Shown: in pieces, positions 25,539 through 33,633 of the stretch
Numbering within the stretch: position 1 is the first letter of the stretch
Layout of the letters: every line of letters begins with the position of its first letter
Assembly: GCF_027563465.1 (NCBI RefSeq)
Contig: NZ_JAPFQA010000001.1
Coordinates: 124,001 to 188,000, forward strand
From: Mesorhizobium qingshengii
Lineage (GTDB): Bacteria > Pseudomonadota > Alphaproteobacteria > Rhizobiales > Rhizobiaceae
DNA length: 64,000 nt
Direction: 5' to 3'
The notes under the pieces: generated by a model
What the model saw: the letters and a program-made list of their open reading frames with translations, nothing else
Told to the model about the DNA's origin: nothing
Databases searched by the model: none
Position numbers and translations under genes: made by a program

Positions 25539-26594
25539 CTATTTTTGCTTGTCGGCTTTGGCGTAGGCCTCGCTGAAATAGGCAAGGAATATGTCCAGCA
25601 TGCCGTTTTCGTGCGCCTCCTCCATGGTCCGCCATGTCGCGACATAGGCGTCCCAGGCCTGGCTCTTCTTCGACGTAAACGACGTAGGCGGGAGTTTCCT
25701 TCCGATGGCCTCGGGCGACAGGTCGTCAAGCAGCCGCGATAGCGCAGCTTGCATGGCCGCATAGGTGGCGAACTCATGCGTCTTGAGATCGCGGAATGCA
25801 TCCTCGATACTGCGCCTGGCATCAAGATAGCCGGTCCTGCGACGGGCGAACATGATTTCGAGGATGTCGTCGGTTCCTGGAACGAACTTCAGGGGATTGT
25901 TGTCCGCGGAGCTGATCATCGTTCGTTGTGTGCTCTTGGCCAACATCTTCGCGGCCGCGCGTGCTTTCAGCAGCAAGGCCAGTTCCTCGACCACCGTCCG
26001 CAGGACCGCGCCGATTTCGGCAGCGGCTTCATGCGGGTCGCGCGATTGAAGCAATTCCGGCGAAATGCCGGCCCCGATCGCTATCTCCCGCAGCACTTCG
26101 TCTCTGGTCGAGGGGAGAGCCGCGGGTTGCGACGGGAACGTCGACGCTGGAAGGCGCTGCCCGGACCGTTGCCCTGCCGGAGCGAAGAACGGCTCGTCGG
26201 CGAATTCGAGCGGCCGGCCTGTCGCGGCCGGCATTTCTCTTTGTGTCGAACCGTGGCTTGGGTGACCTGTCGCGGCGCGCTCGTCATCAATCGATACGAA
26301 GATGACATAGCGGCCGATCAGTACCCGGTCGCCGTGACCCAGCCGATGTGGACCGGTCATGCGCTGGCTCGATCCGTTAATGTAGGTTCCGTTGCGGGAG
26401 ACATCGTGCAACCAAAACGTGCCTGCCTCGTATCGAACCTCGCAATGCCGGCCGGAGATGAACTTGTCCGGGTCCGGCAAGGTCCAGTCACAAGCGTCGC
26501 GACCGATTTCGAAGCCGCGATCACGCGCCGCGTAGCCGGTCGGGAAGCCTGCGGGCACGGAGTCGATATTGTTGATTTGCAGACTGAGGTACAT
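25539..26594 (-). CDS. tagH: FHA-domain T6SS protein (TagH/Fha), second copy
   Basis: 351 residues. The N-terminal FHA fold (about 1-100) has the phosphothreonine-binding pattern: SGRHCEVRYEAG, HDVSRNGTYINGS and LGHGDRVLIGRYV. The C-terminal half (about 150-345) matches the T6SS FHA domain (LRTVVEELALLLKARAAAK, NPLKFVPGTDDILEIMF, AFRDLKTHEFATYAAMQ). It should read PpkA phosphorylation and promote assembly. It is the first gene of the second T6SS operon and diverges from vgrG. A longer FHA paralogue is at 41952-43418; the two share the C-terminal domain but differ in linker length. Confidence 0.9.
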   Translation of the reverse strand: MYLSLQINNIDSVPAGFPTGYAARDRGFEIGRDACDWTLPDPDKFISGRHCEVRYEAGTFWLHDVSRNGTYINGSSQRMTGPHRLGHGDRVLIGRYVIFVSIDDERAATGHPSHGSTQREMPAATGRPLEFADEPFFAPAGQRSGQRLPASTFPSQPAALPSTRDEVLREIAIGAGISPELLQSRDPHEAAAEIGAVLRTVVEELALLLKARAAAKMLAKSTQRTMISSADNNPLKFVPGTDDILEIMFARRRTGYLDARRSIEDAFRDLKTHEFATYAAMQAALSRLLDDLSPEAIGRKLPPTSFTSKKSQAWDAYVATWRTMEEAHENGMLDIFLAYFSEAYAKADKQK

Positions 26595-26856
26595 CCAAGA
26601 TCGCCGTCGAACGCCGGTTGATACTGCGCCATTCTAGCAGCTTGCGCGTGCAACAGGACAGAAGCGTTTCAAGCCGACCCCTCGACGAGGCAAGGTTCTG
26701 TCGCTGCCCGTCCTCTTTGGCCGGCAGGAAAACATGTGGTAGGCTCAACATGGCCTGGTGTGGCGGATCCGAAAAGTTCCTGAGCGTGATTTTGTTAATA
26801 TAGCGGGAACTTCAAATCAACCACGTTGGCGGCCGCGTCCAGGAGGGGCACGACCC
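26595..26856. promoter_or_regulatory. Divergent promoter region between tagH and vgrG
   Basis: 262 bases between divergently transcribed genes; it should hold both promoters. TTAATATAG at 26795-26803 could be a -10 for vgrG, but no good -35 lies at the right distance. A strong ribosome site (AGGAGGGG, 26841-26848) decides the vgrG start at 26857. No inverted repeat stood out. Confidence 0.4.
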
Positions 26857-29184
26857 ATGCCGAACGAACGTGCCACGGTTGTGCAGACACCGGTTGGCGG
26901 CGAGCTGTTGACCTTCACGCATCTTGTCGGGCGCGACGAGATTAGCCGTTGCTTGGCCTATACGGTCGGGTTCGTCAGCCCCAACTCCGACATCGATCCG
27001 CTGAAGATGCTGGGGGGTGTCGTTTCGGTCGAAGGTGAATCCGATCCGAAACGGTGGTTCAGCGGCCTGGTGTCCGAGTTTCGCCTGACCCGCATCGAAG
27101 ACCGGCTGGCCTACTACGAAGCGGTCGTCAGGCCGTGGCTCTGGTTCCTCGGCAATGCGACCGATTGCCGGATCTTTCAAAACATGACTGCTGTCGAGAT
27201 CGTCGAAAAGATCTTCTCGAAATACGGAACGGCGAAATTCGAGAAGCGGCTGCAAGGGTCGTACCCCTCTCGCGAATACTGCGTGCAGTACGACGAGAGC
27301 GATCTGGATTTCGTGCAGCGCCTGCTCGAGCACGAAGGCATTTTCTATTTCTTCGAGCATGACGAGGGCAAGCACACGCTCGTGCTCTGCGACGCGATGA
27401 GCAAGCTGAAGCCGGCGCCGGGCTACGAGAAGGTGCCTTATAATTTCGAGGGACACGGCTCGCGGCGCGACGTCGAATACATCACTGAATGGATCCCAGG
27501 CAGTTCGGTGCGGCCGGGGGCTTATGCCCACACCGACTATGATTTCCAGAAGCCGGGCGCCGATCTGATGGCGAAGTCCGCCCAGCCGTTCGGCCACAAG
27601 GAAGCCTCCGGCGAGAATTATCGCCAGCCCGGGGCGCATCTTGATGTGGGGCGCGGCGACGCCCTTGCCGGTATCCGGCGCGAGGAACTCCAGGCCGTGC
27701 ACCAGCGCATCACGGCCGTCGGAACCGTGCGCGGTCTCCATTCCGGTTGTACCTTCAAGCTGGAAAGCTTTCCGCGCGATGACCAGAACCAGGAGTATCT
27801 GGTGGTCAGCGCCGAATACAGGTTGTTCGATCCGGGCTACAGGACCCAGAACGAAGCCCACAGCGAGAATTTCAAGGTCGTGCTGGGTGTCGCGCCGACC
27901 ACCTTGCCCTATCGCCCTCCGCGGATCACGGCGCGGCCGATCATGCGGGGGCCGCAGACGGCGACGGTGGTCGGCCCTTCAGGCGAGGAGATATTCACCG
28001 ACAAATATGCCCGGGTGAAGGTGCAGTTCCACTGGGACCGCCTGGGCAAGAAGAACGAAAACAGTTCCTGCTTCGTCCGTGTGTCACAGACCTGGGCCGG
28101 CAGTGGCTGGGGCTTCATCCAGATACCGCGTATTGGCCAGGAGGTGATCGTCGACTTCATCGAAGGCGACCCTGATCTGCCGATCATCACCGGCAGGGTC
28201 TACAATGCCTCGCAGATGCCGCCCTATGGGCTGCCGGCCAACGCCACGCAATCCGGCTGGAAGTCGAATTCCTCGAAAGGCGGCGGCGGTTACAACGAGC
28301 TGATGTTCGAGGACAAGGCCGGCTCCGAGCTGGTCAATTTCCAGGCGCAGAAGGATCACCATCTGCTGATCAAGCACGACCGCAATAAGACGGTTCAACA
28401 TGACCAGTCCGACCGCATCGACCACGACGCCAAGCACTCCGTCGGCCACAACCTCGACGAGGACGTCGGCAACAACAAAACGGTCAAGGTCGGCGTCAAT
28501 CAAACCACCAACATCGGCAGCAACGACACCGAAACCGTGGGCGCGAACCGCTCGCTGACCGTCCAGGCCAACGAGACGATCCATGTCGTTTCGAATTCGA
28601 CGGAAAACATCGACGCCAACCATTCGCAGACGGTGGGACTCACTCAGACAGTCACGGTGGGTGTCGCACGCGTCGATACGGTGGGCGCAGCCGAAGCGCG
28701 AACGGTTGGGGCCTCGCAGACAAACACCATCGGCGCGACGCGATCGGTGAGTGTGGGGATCAGTCAAAGCCACAATATCGGCGCCGGCGACTCGTGGACC
28801 ATCGGTGCGGGACAAGACATCAGCATCGGCGCCGGACAGACAGTTGCGATCGCCGCGTCACAGGCGACGGATGTCGGCGCCTCTCGCTCCACCAACATCG
28901 CGTCCAACGATGCCACCGACATTGGTGGCGGCCATATGCTCAAAATAGCCAAGGGCAGCAAGATCGACGTCGGCGAGAGCGGCGTTATCGATGTTGGCAA
29001 GAACTTCACGCTCGACGCCAAGGAGAGCATCACGCTGAAAACGGGCAGCGCGCAGATCGTGATGAAGAAGGATGGGACGATCATCATCGAGGGCAAGGAT
29101 ATTACCGTGAAGGGCTCCGGCAAGATCAACATCAAGGCCTCGAGTGACGTGATCATCAAAGGCTCGAAGATCAACGAGAATTGA
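26857..29184 (+). CDS. vgrG: VgrG (TssI) spike protein with long C-terminal octad repeat
   Basis: 775 residues from ATG 26857, chosen for the AGGAGGGG site 8 bases upstream. The gp27-like half starts with ERATVVQTPVGG and contains the typical FLGNATDCRIFQNMTAVEIV and REYCVQYDESDLDFVQRLLE. The gp5-like OB domain has KYARVKVQFHWDRLG, CFVRVSQTWAGSGWGFIQIP and GQEVIVDFIEGDPDLPII. From residue 513 to 696 there is an uninterrupted octad repeat, then a short beta tail. No extra toxin domain is visible, so it is probably a structural spike tipped by the PAAR-like protein. DUF6484 and TIGR02270 genes follow on the same strand. Confidence 0.95.
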   Translation: MPNERATVVQTPVGGELLTFTHLVGRDEISRCLAYTVGFVSPNSDIDPLKMLGGVVSVEGESDPKRWFSGLVSEFRLTRIEDRLAYYEAVVRPWLWFLGNATDCRIFQNMTAVEIVEKIFSKYGTAKFEKRLQGSYPSREYCVQYDESDLDFVQRLLEHEGIFYFFEHDEGKHTLVLCDAMSKLKPAPGYEKVPYNFEGHGSRRDVEYITEWIPGSSVRPGAYAHTDYDFQKPGADLMAKSAQPFGHKEASGENYRQPGAHLDVGRGDALAGIRREELQAVHQRITAVGTVRGLHSGCTFKLESFPRDDQNQEYLVVSAEYRLFDPGYRTQNEAHSENFKVVLGVAPTTLPYRPPRITARPIMRGPQTATVVGPSGEEIFTDKYARVKVQFHWDRLGKKNENSSCFVRVSQTWAGSGWGFIQIPRIGQEVIVDFIEGDPDLPIITGRVYNASQMPPYGLPANATQSGWKSNSSKGGGGYNELMFEDKAGSELVNFQAQKDHHLLIKHDRNKTVQHDQSDRIDHDAKHSVGHNLDEDVGNNKTVKVGVNQTTNIGSNDTETVGANRSLTVQANETIHVVSNSTENIDANHSQTVGLTQTVTVGVARVDTVGAAEARTVGASQTNTIGATRSVSVGISQSHNIGAGDSWTIGAGQDISIGAGQTVAIAASQATDVGASRSTNIASNDATDIGGGHMLKIAKGSKIDVGESGVIDVGKNFTLDAKESITLKTGSAQIVMKKDGTIIIEGKDITVKGSGKINIKASSDVIIKGSKINEN
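28393..28944 (+). repeat. 23 octad repeats in the VgrG beta-helix
   Basis: VgrG residues 513-696 parse without gaps into 23 eight-residue units whose first residue is Ile or Val and whose second is usually Gly (for example IGSNDTET, VGANRSLT, IGAGQTVA). This is a 24-base period in DNA. It corresponds to the triple-stranded beta-helix needle of VgrG/gp5. Confidence 0.85.
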
Positions 29185-29192
29185 GGGCGACG

Positions 29193-29618
29193 ATGAGCAA
29201 GGTCAGGGACAGGATCGACGGCGTGGTGATCGGCGCCTTCCTGGGATTCGGAGAGGAGTCCCCGCTGGTCGTTTTTCCCGGCAATCCGGAAAAGACGGCG
29301 TTGCCCGCGCGCAGTCTGTGTGAATTGTCGTCGGACATGATCGGCTGTGAAGTGGCCTTGCTGTTTCAGGAAGGCGATCCTCGCAGGCCCCTGATCGTCG
29401 GTCGGATCGTTGAGCCCAGCCGCTCCAAGGCGGCTCCGCACGTAATCCGGGATGGCCAGCGTGTCCGGATCACCGCCGAGGAATACCTGGAACTGCGATG
29501 CGGCAAGGCGACGATCCTGATGGAGGCGGACGGCCGCATCACCATTCGTGGCGCTCACATCACCAGCCATGCCAGTGGCGCGCAGCGCATTCGCGGCGGC
29601 TCGATCAACCTGAACTGA
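29193..29618 (+). CDS. DUF6484-like T6SS accessory protein
   Basis: 141 residues from ATG 29193, with GAGGG 5 bases upstream; a TTG at 29181 overlapping the vgrG stop is an alternative. The pattern GVVIGAFLGFGEESPLVVF, PARSL, then CEVALLFQEGDPRRPLIVG and ILMEADGRITIRGA matches DUF6484, small beta-rich proteins encoded directly after vgrG. The C-terminal ITIRGAHITSHASGAQRIRG resembles the end of VgrG needles, so it may pack on the spike or help load cargo. Its stop overlaps the next start (TGATG), indicating coupled translation. The exact role is unknown. Confidence 0.72.
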   Translation: MSKVRDRIDGVVIGAFLGFGEESPLVVFPGNPEKTALPARSLCELSSDMIGCEVALLFQEGDPRRPLIVGRIVEPSRSKAAPHVIRDGQRVRITAEEYLELRCGKATILMEADGRITIRGAHITSHASGAQRIRGGSINLN

Positions 29619-30694
29619 TGCGAACCTCGTCGAAGACAGAGCGGCCACGCCCGGTCCGGATCGCGACGGAGGCCGTGCGTCAACACGCGGAACTCGTCGC
29701 CTTCCTGTGGGCGCAGCGCGACAGCTGGTCCGCAGAGGATCCGCCCGACGCCAAGGCTATCGCCGAAATCGACGAGCGGCTGGAGATAAACCTCGACGGA
29801 TTGCGCATCGCGGGCGCCTCCGCATGGCCGCATCTGATCGCGCAGCACGAGAATTTTCCGGAGAAGGGAGAGCTTTTCGCCTTCGCATGGATGGCATTGG
29901 AACTGGCTGATGGCGAGAAGATGGCACAAGCGGTCGAGTTTGGACGATCTGCAGCCGATGATGCCAAGGGCTTGATCGGCGCGCTGGCATGGCACAAGCC
30001 AGCGGTCATCGGACCTTTTGTGCGCAGGTGGATCGGCGACCACGATGCCTTCATCCGGTTCCTCGGCGTCTCGTCATGCATCGTGCACAATGTCGACCCG
30101 GGCGTGACTTTGGCCCGGTTGGTCAAAGACGACGATTCAAGGGTGTGTGCCGCCGCCTCGCGTCTTGCAGGCCAGCTTCGACGCTTCGATCTGGGGCGGG
30201 ATGTCCAATCCGCGCTTGATCACGAGGATGAGCGTGTCCGGCTATGGGCCTCGTGGGCCCTCGTCGAACTGGGGGCAGGCGATCTCACGCGCCAGGAACT
30301 CAGGAAAATCGCGGCCGCCGGCGGGCCTGACGCCATGGTCGCGATGCGCGCGCTGGTCAAGGCCGGACCCGAGAAAGATGTTCGCACTTGGATGGGCGGT
30401 CTGATGAAATCGCCCGCTACCGCTCCCATCGCCGTGCGTGGCATCGGGATGCTGGGAGACAGGTCGGCGCTGACCTGGCTCATCCAGCGTATGCGCGAGC
30501 CCTATGTGGCGGCCGCGGCCTGCGCGACGTTCTTGGAACTCTATCCCGAGGCCAGGGTGGAGACGAAGCTGTTCACCGCCGATCCAACGGAACTGGGGCC
30601 GGCCTTCACCAAGCACTTCGAGGATGACGTGGTGAGGCTAGCATTGCCGGACAAGGTGGAGACGTGGCAGCCGGAAGGTGGCGGCGCGCGATAG
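29618..30694 (+). CDS. TIGR02270-family T6SS-associated HEAT-like repeat protein
   Basis: 358 residues. It starts at ATG 29618, overlapping the previous stop. The sequence is alpha-helical with repeated HEAT-type units (LARLVKDDDSRVCAAASRLA, ALDHEDERVRLWASWALVEL, AMVAMRALVKAGPE, APIAVRGIGMLGDRSALTWL). This matches the TIGR02270 family, found next to vgrG and DUF6484 genes. Such scaffolds usually bind other proteins, so an adaptor role for VgrG-linked cargo is plausible. It ends 26 bases from the convergent immunity gene. Confidence 0.7.
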   Translation: MRTSSKTERPRPVRIATEAVRQHAELVAFLWAQRDSWSAEDPPDAKAIAEIDERLEINLDGLRIAGASAWPHLIAQHENFPEKGELFAFAWMALELADGEKMAQAVEFGRSAADDAKGLIGALAWHKPAVIGPFVRRWIGDHDAFIRFLGVSSCIVHNVDPGVTLARLVKDDDSRVCAAASRLAGQLRRFDLGRDVQSALDHEDERVRLWASWALVELGAGDLTRQELRKIAAAGGPDAMVAMRALVKAGPEKDVRTWMGGLMKSPATAPIAVRGIGMLGDRSALTWLIQRMREPYVAAAACATFLELYPEARVETKLFTADPTELGPAFTKHFEDDVVRLALPDKVETWQPEGGGAR

Positions 30695-30720
30695 CGGGAA
30701 TCCGCGGGCGCGGCAGTCCT

Positions 30721-31563
30721 TCAGTCCGGTATGGGATGCCCGAAGAAATAGCGCTGGCCTGGAACGAACCGGCTTACCTGATCGCTCTCCAGGAATTCTT
30801 CAAGGATGCCCATGGCTGCAAGGCGGTCCAGTCGAAATTTCTCATCGAAGAAGGTTGTACAATTTACGCCAGTTGCGGCCTCGAATGCCAGCCTGCCGCG
30901 ATAGAAGCGCTCACTTCGAGCGTCCTCCGCTTCGAGCCGAGCTAACAATCGCTCCGCCAAGCGAACGACGTCGTAGGGCTGAGCCTCAAAGACCTTGAAT
31001 CCGTCAAGCGCCTCAGAGACCGACAATTGGTAAGGCTTTGTAAGTTCGACTAAGCTTTGATGACTTGGCAGATCGTGGCGCGAATCAAAAATCTCTCGAT
31101 CCTCGGTTTCGAGCAGGAAAGAGAGTTCGCGCAGAGTTTGATCGCAATCCTCGTCTGGGTTCGTACATAGGGCATAGAGTTCAATCAGAGGCACGACAGC
31201 ACGGATGTCGCAGGCGGAACCAAGTAGCATCGCCATATAATATCTAACGTTATACTCGTTCATTCGGCTTCGAAAAAAATCAAATGACTTCAGAGTGCTT
31301 TTCCATCCGTTCGTGAATCCAAGAATATTGACGCCTGCATTCCAAATTAGAGTCTCGTTATTTCTCATCATTATGTGATGAGCGCGCTCTGCATATGAGA
31401 AATCTCCCTGCTGGCAAAGTATGCCCACAGCAAACATTTGCTCCCAGTCGGTGCCGTTCAGCAGGCCGCGCAAATTTTGGGGAGGCTTGTCTTCCTTCGT
31501 TAGAAAAAAGCCAAGGGCGAGGTTTCGGTAAAATCTATCTGAGGAATAGGGTTCGTGGCTCAC
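30721..31563 (-). CDS. Putative immunity protein paired with the PAAR-like effector
   Basis: 280 residues, no signal peptide or membrane segment, so cytoplasmic. It looks all-helical (LRGLLNGTDWEQMFAVGIL, MLLGSACDIRAVVPLIELYA, VVRLAERLLARLEAEDARSE). The gene is the last of the long T6SS operon, 15 bases after the effector stop, the usual place for an immunity gene. Its DNA is visibly richer in A and T than the neighbours, with several A- and T-runs between about 31240 and 31400, typical of recently exchanged toxin-immunity modules. It is reminiscent of large helical immunity families (Imm47/Imm49 type), but I cannot confirm which. A cytoplasmic inhibitor suits a nuclease. Confidence 0.6.
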   Translation of the reverse strand: MSHEPYSSDRFYRNLALGFFLTKEDKPPQNLRGLLNGTDWEQMFAVGILCQQGDFSYAERAHHIMMRNNETLIWNAGVNILGFTNGWKSTLKSFDFFRSRMNEYNVRYYMAMLLGSACDIRAVVPLIELYALCTNPDEDCDQTLRELSFLLETEDREIFDSRHDLPSHQSLVELTKPYQLSVSEALDGFKVFEAQPYDVVRLAERLLARLEAEDARSERFYRGRLAFEAATGVNCTTFFDEKFRLDRLAAMGILEEFLESDQVSRFVPGQRYFFGHPIPD

Positions 31564-31578
31564 ACGATGGTCCTTCGG

Positions 31579-32613
31579 TTAGATCAAGCTTCGTGTGCCT
31601 TGTTCAAGAGCGGACTGGAGCGCTTCTATCTGGTCGCACTCTGGGCCTCCCATCATGTTGGCAGGGACGACGTTGTCCGGATCATTGCAACCGCCAGCTT
31701 GCTTTGGAGTAATATGATTTCTCGACGTTCCGCCGACTACCGGCTTGCCCGTCTTGGCAGACCATTGTGCGTCTACCCGTGCCTTTCGGGTCGATCCGAA
31801 ATCATCATTACATCTTTGGGCAGTCGTTTTGGTGCTTGATGGCGGATACCTCTTGCCCGGCGGTATCTCAAAATGAATAGCGCAACCGTCTGTTTCTTTC
31901 GAGTGTACGTTGTTGCAGCCAGGCTGACCGGCTTCGCGGGCGGATCTGGCGTCCTTCTTGGCAAGTGTGAAATCAAGAAGCGTCTGTTGCAACGCGGTTT
32001 GGGCCGGCCCCGCGGGCAGCCGATCCACACGTGACCTCCAGAATTCGGTAGCCGTTACCGCCCTGTATGGCTTCTTCGGGTTGTCGGGACTGTCGGGATC
32101 GCGTTGCCATTCGTGCAACGCATCGCCGCAACAAGGACAGATGCCGCTGTCGATGACATCTTGGGCATCCGCAAGATTCTGAAACTCTATTGGTGGCAGC
32201 GGCGCCGTCGTGGTCCCGCTTGACGCATGATTGCTGGTGGTGATGTCAAAATGCCGGCAGACGTTCTTGCCCTCGAACTTCACGTCCATGCACCAGGCCT
32301 GAAAATAGGTCTTGCCGGTGATCTGATGGGTGACAACATTCGCTCCGAACGTGCGCGTCGCTGCCTCGTCACCCAAGACGGGTTCCTTGTAGTAGGACTT
32401 CTGCGCGAGCGCGGCACCTTTGCCGCCAATCAGCACTGTGCTGGAACCGGACTTCAGATTGTTGGAGAACGAGGTATCAGGGTAGGGGATCGGGATCGGC
32501 CCGGCCGGCGGCGAGGGCGGCGACATGCAGACGTCCGGGAACCGCGCGATGGACTTGTTCATGCCGTTCTCGGCGGCGATTTCCCACATTCCGGCAAAGA
32601 CGTTCTTCGTCAT
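31579..32613 (-). CDS. PAAR-like (DUF4150) T6SS effector with putative HNH-like nuclease C-terminus
   Basis: 344 residues. Residues 1-150 match the DUF4150 PAAR-like domain: RFPDVCMSPPSPPAGPIPIP, VLIGGKGAALAQKS, TYFQAWCMDVKFEGKNVCRH, which caps the VgrG spike. The remainder is Cys/His-rich: CPCCGDALHEW at 159-169 and, near the end, RNHITPKQAGGCNDPDNVVP (299-318), which resembles the N-H-x2-P...GG...N core of HNH/Endo VII nucleases with His300 and Asn314. The last metal-binding His of standard HNH proteins is not obvious. The likely activity is nucleic acid cleavage in rival cells; a different activity remains possible. An immunity gene follows 15 bases later. Confidence 0.65.
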   Translation of the reverse strand: MTKNVFAGMWEIAAENGMNKSIARFPDVCMSPPSPPAGPIPIPYPDTSFSNNLKSGSSTVLIGGKGAALAQKSYYKEPVLGDEAATRTFGANVVTHQITGKTYFQAWCMDVKFEGKNVCRHFDITTSNHASSGTTTAPLPPIEFQNLADAQDVIDSGICPCCGDALHEWQRDPDSPDNPKKPYRAVTATEFWRSRVDRLPAGPAQTALQQTLLDFTLAKKDARSAREAGQPGCNNVHSKETDGCAIHFEIPPGKRYPPSSTKTTAQRCNDDFGSTRKARVDAQWSAKTGKPVVGGTSRNHITPKQAGGCNDPDNVVPANMMGGPECDQIEALQSALEQGTRSLI

Positions 32614-32622
32614 CTGGAACCC

Positions 32623-33633
32623 CTACGCCGAGACCACGGCGGCGGCGCGGCCGCCGAACGCCATCGAACTGCCGTGCAGCGCCGCGAGTTCGCCGGGCGC
32701 ATAGCCGCGCTTGAATGCCTGCTCCGCCCAGGCGAACTGAATCAGGCCAGCGGCAGCCCCACAATCGCCCATGCAGTCGGCCGCGTGCCATACGGGTTGC
32801 TCCGGTCGCGTCTGGCGCATGTTGCGCATCTGCGCCAGCACAAGCTCTTCAAATGCGTAAGATTCGCCCCCGACATCGCTGAGCCGGAATGCAACCTCGT
32901 GCATCCGGACGCCAGCCTCGCCGAGTGCGACTTTCAGTGCCGCGCTGAGGCCATCCGCCCGGAAGGGTTCCTCGTTGCTGGCGGTTGCGGTTTCGACGGC
33001 GAGGCCCAACCCTCGCAGCCGCAAGGACCCGTCAACAATAGGACGCTTGCTGACGACCAGAATACAGGCGGCTTCGCCAGGGATGAGCCCATCCGTCACT
33101 TTGCTGGTCTTCAGCCGCATCCGGCTGTCGAGCCAACTGAGCGCGCGCGCGTCGATCAGGCTGTCTACCGACATGATGAGGCAGGCTTCCACATTGCGTT
33201 CATCCAGCAGCCTGCGAGCCTGTTCCATCGCGACGAAAACCGAAATCTGGCCATGGGTAATCTGGAAAGTGCGCGCCCCAGCCAATGGCTTCCCGCCGGG
33301 AACCGCGAGCCCAGACAGAATTCCGTTGATGCGGGCGCCCGGCATGCCGGCGTCACGGCTACACAACAGGAAAGGCATCTCGCCCCAAGGCAGCAGGCCC
33401 GCAACTTCTGTATCGATATGCTCGACAGCGAACCGGGCCAGCGCCGCAAGACGGCTTCGGCCGTGCGCCTCAGGCGGAACGGCATCGACCCTGGCCCCAC
33501 GAATCGATTGGCCGGCGCGGTCGCGGTACGGCAATTCCTCGAACACCGAGATGCTCGCCCGCATGGCGGCAGCAGCGCTTGCCGGCGTGTAGCCGACAGG
33601 GCAGACGAGGCTGATACAGGAAATGGCGGTCAT
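32623..33633 (-). CDS. Ketosynthase (thiolase)-fold protein without catalytic residues, T6SS cargo module
   Basis: 336 residues from ATG 33633, which overlaps the DUF2169 stop as ATGA; the frame is open far upstream but that part is an overlap with DUF2169 and is not coding. The beta-ketoacyl synthase fold can be traced (LIPGEAACILVVSKR, GLGLAVETATASNEEPFRAD, CGAAAGLIQFAWAEQAF). The active site looks lost: no TACSS-type Cys motif, the HGTGT loop reads DVGGES, and the GHxxGAAG His loop reads GDCGAAAG (289-296). Such pseudo-ketosynthases often accompany DUF2169 and DUF4150 genes. It probably helps fold or load the PAAR-like effector rather than making lipid. Confidence 0.75.
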   Translation of the reverse strand: MTAISCISLVCPVGYTPASAAAAMRASISVFEELPYRDRAGQSIRGARVDAVPPEAHGRSRLAALARFAVEHIDTEVAGLLPWGEMPFLLCSRDAGMPGARINGILSGLAVPGGKPLAGARTFQITHGQISVFVAMEQARRLLDERNVEACLIMSVDSLIDARALSWLDSRMRLKTSKVTDGLIPGEAACILVVSKRPIVDGSLRLRGLGLAVETATASNEEPFRADGLSAALKVALGEAGVRMHEVAFRLSDVGGESYAFEELVLAQMRNMRQTRPEQPVWHAADCMGDCGAAAGLIQFAWAEQAFKRGYAPGELAALHGSSMAFGGRAAAVVSA

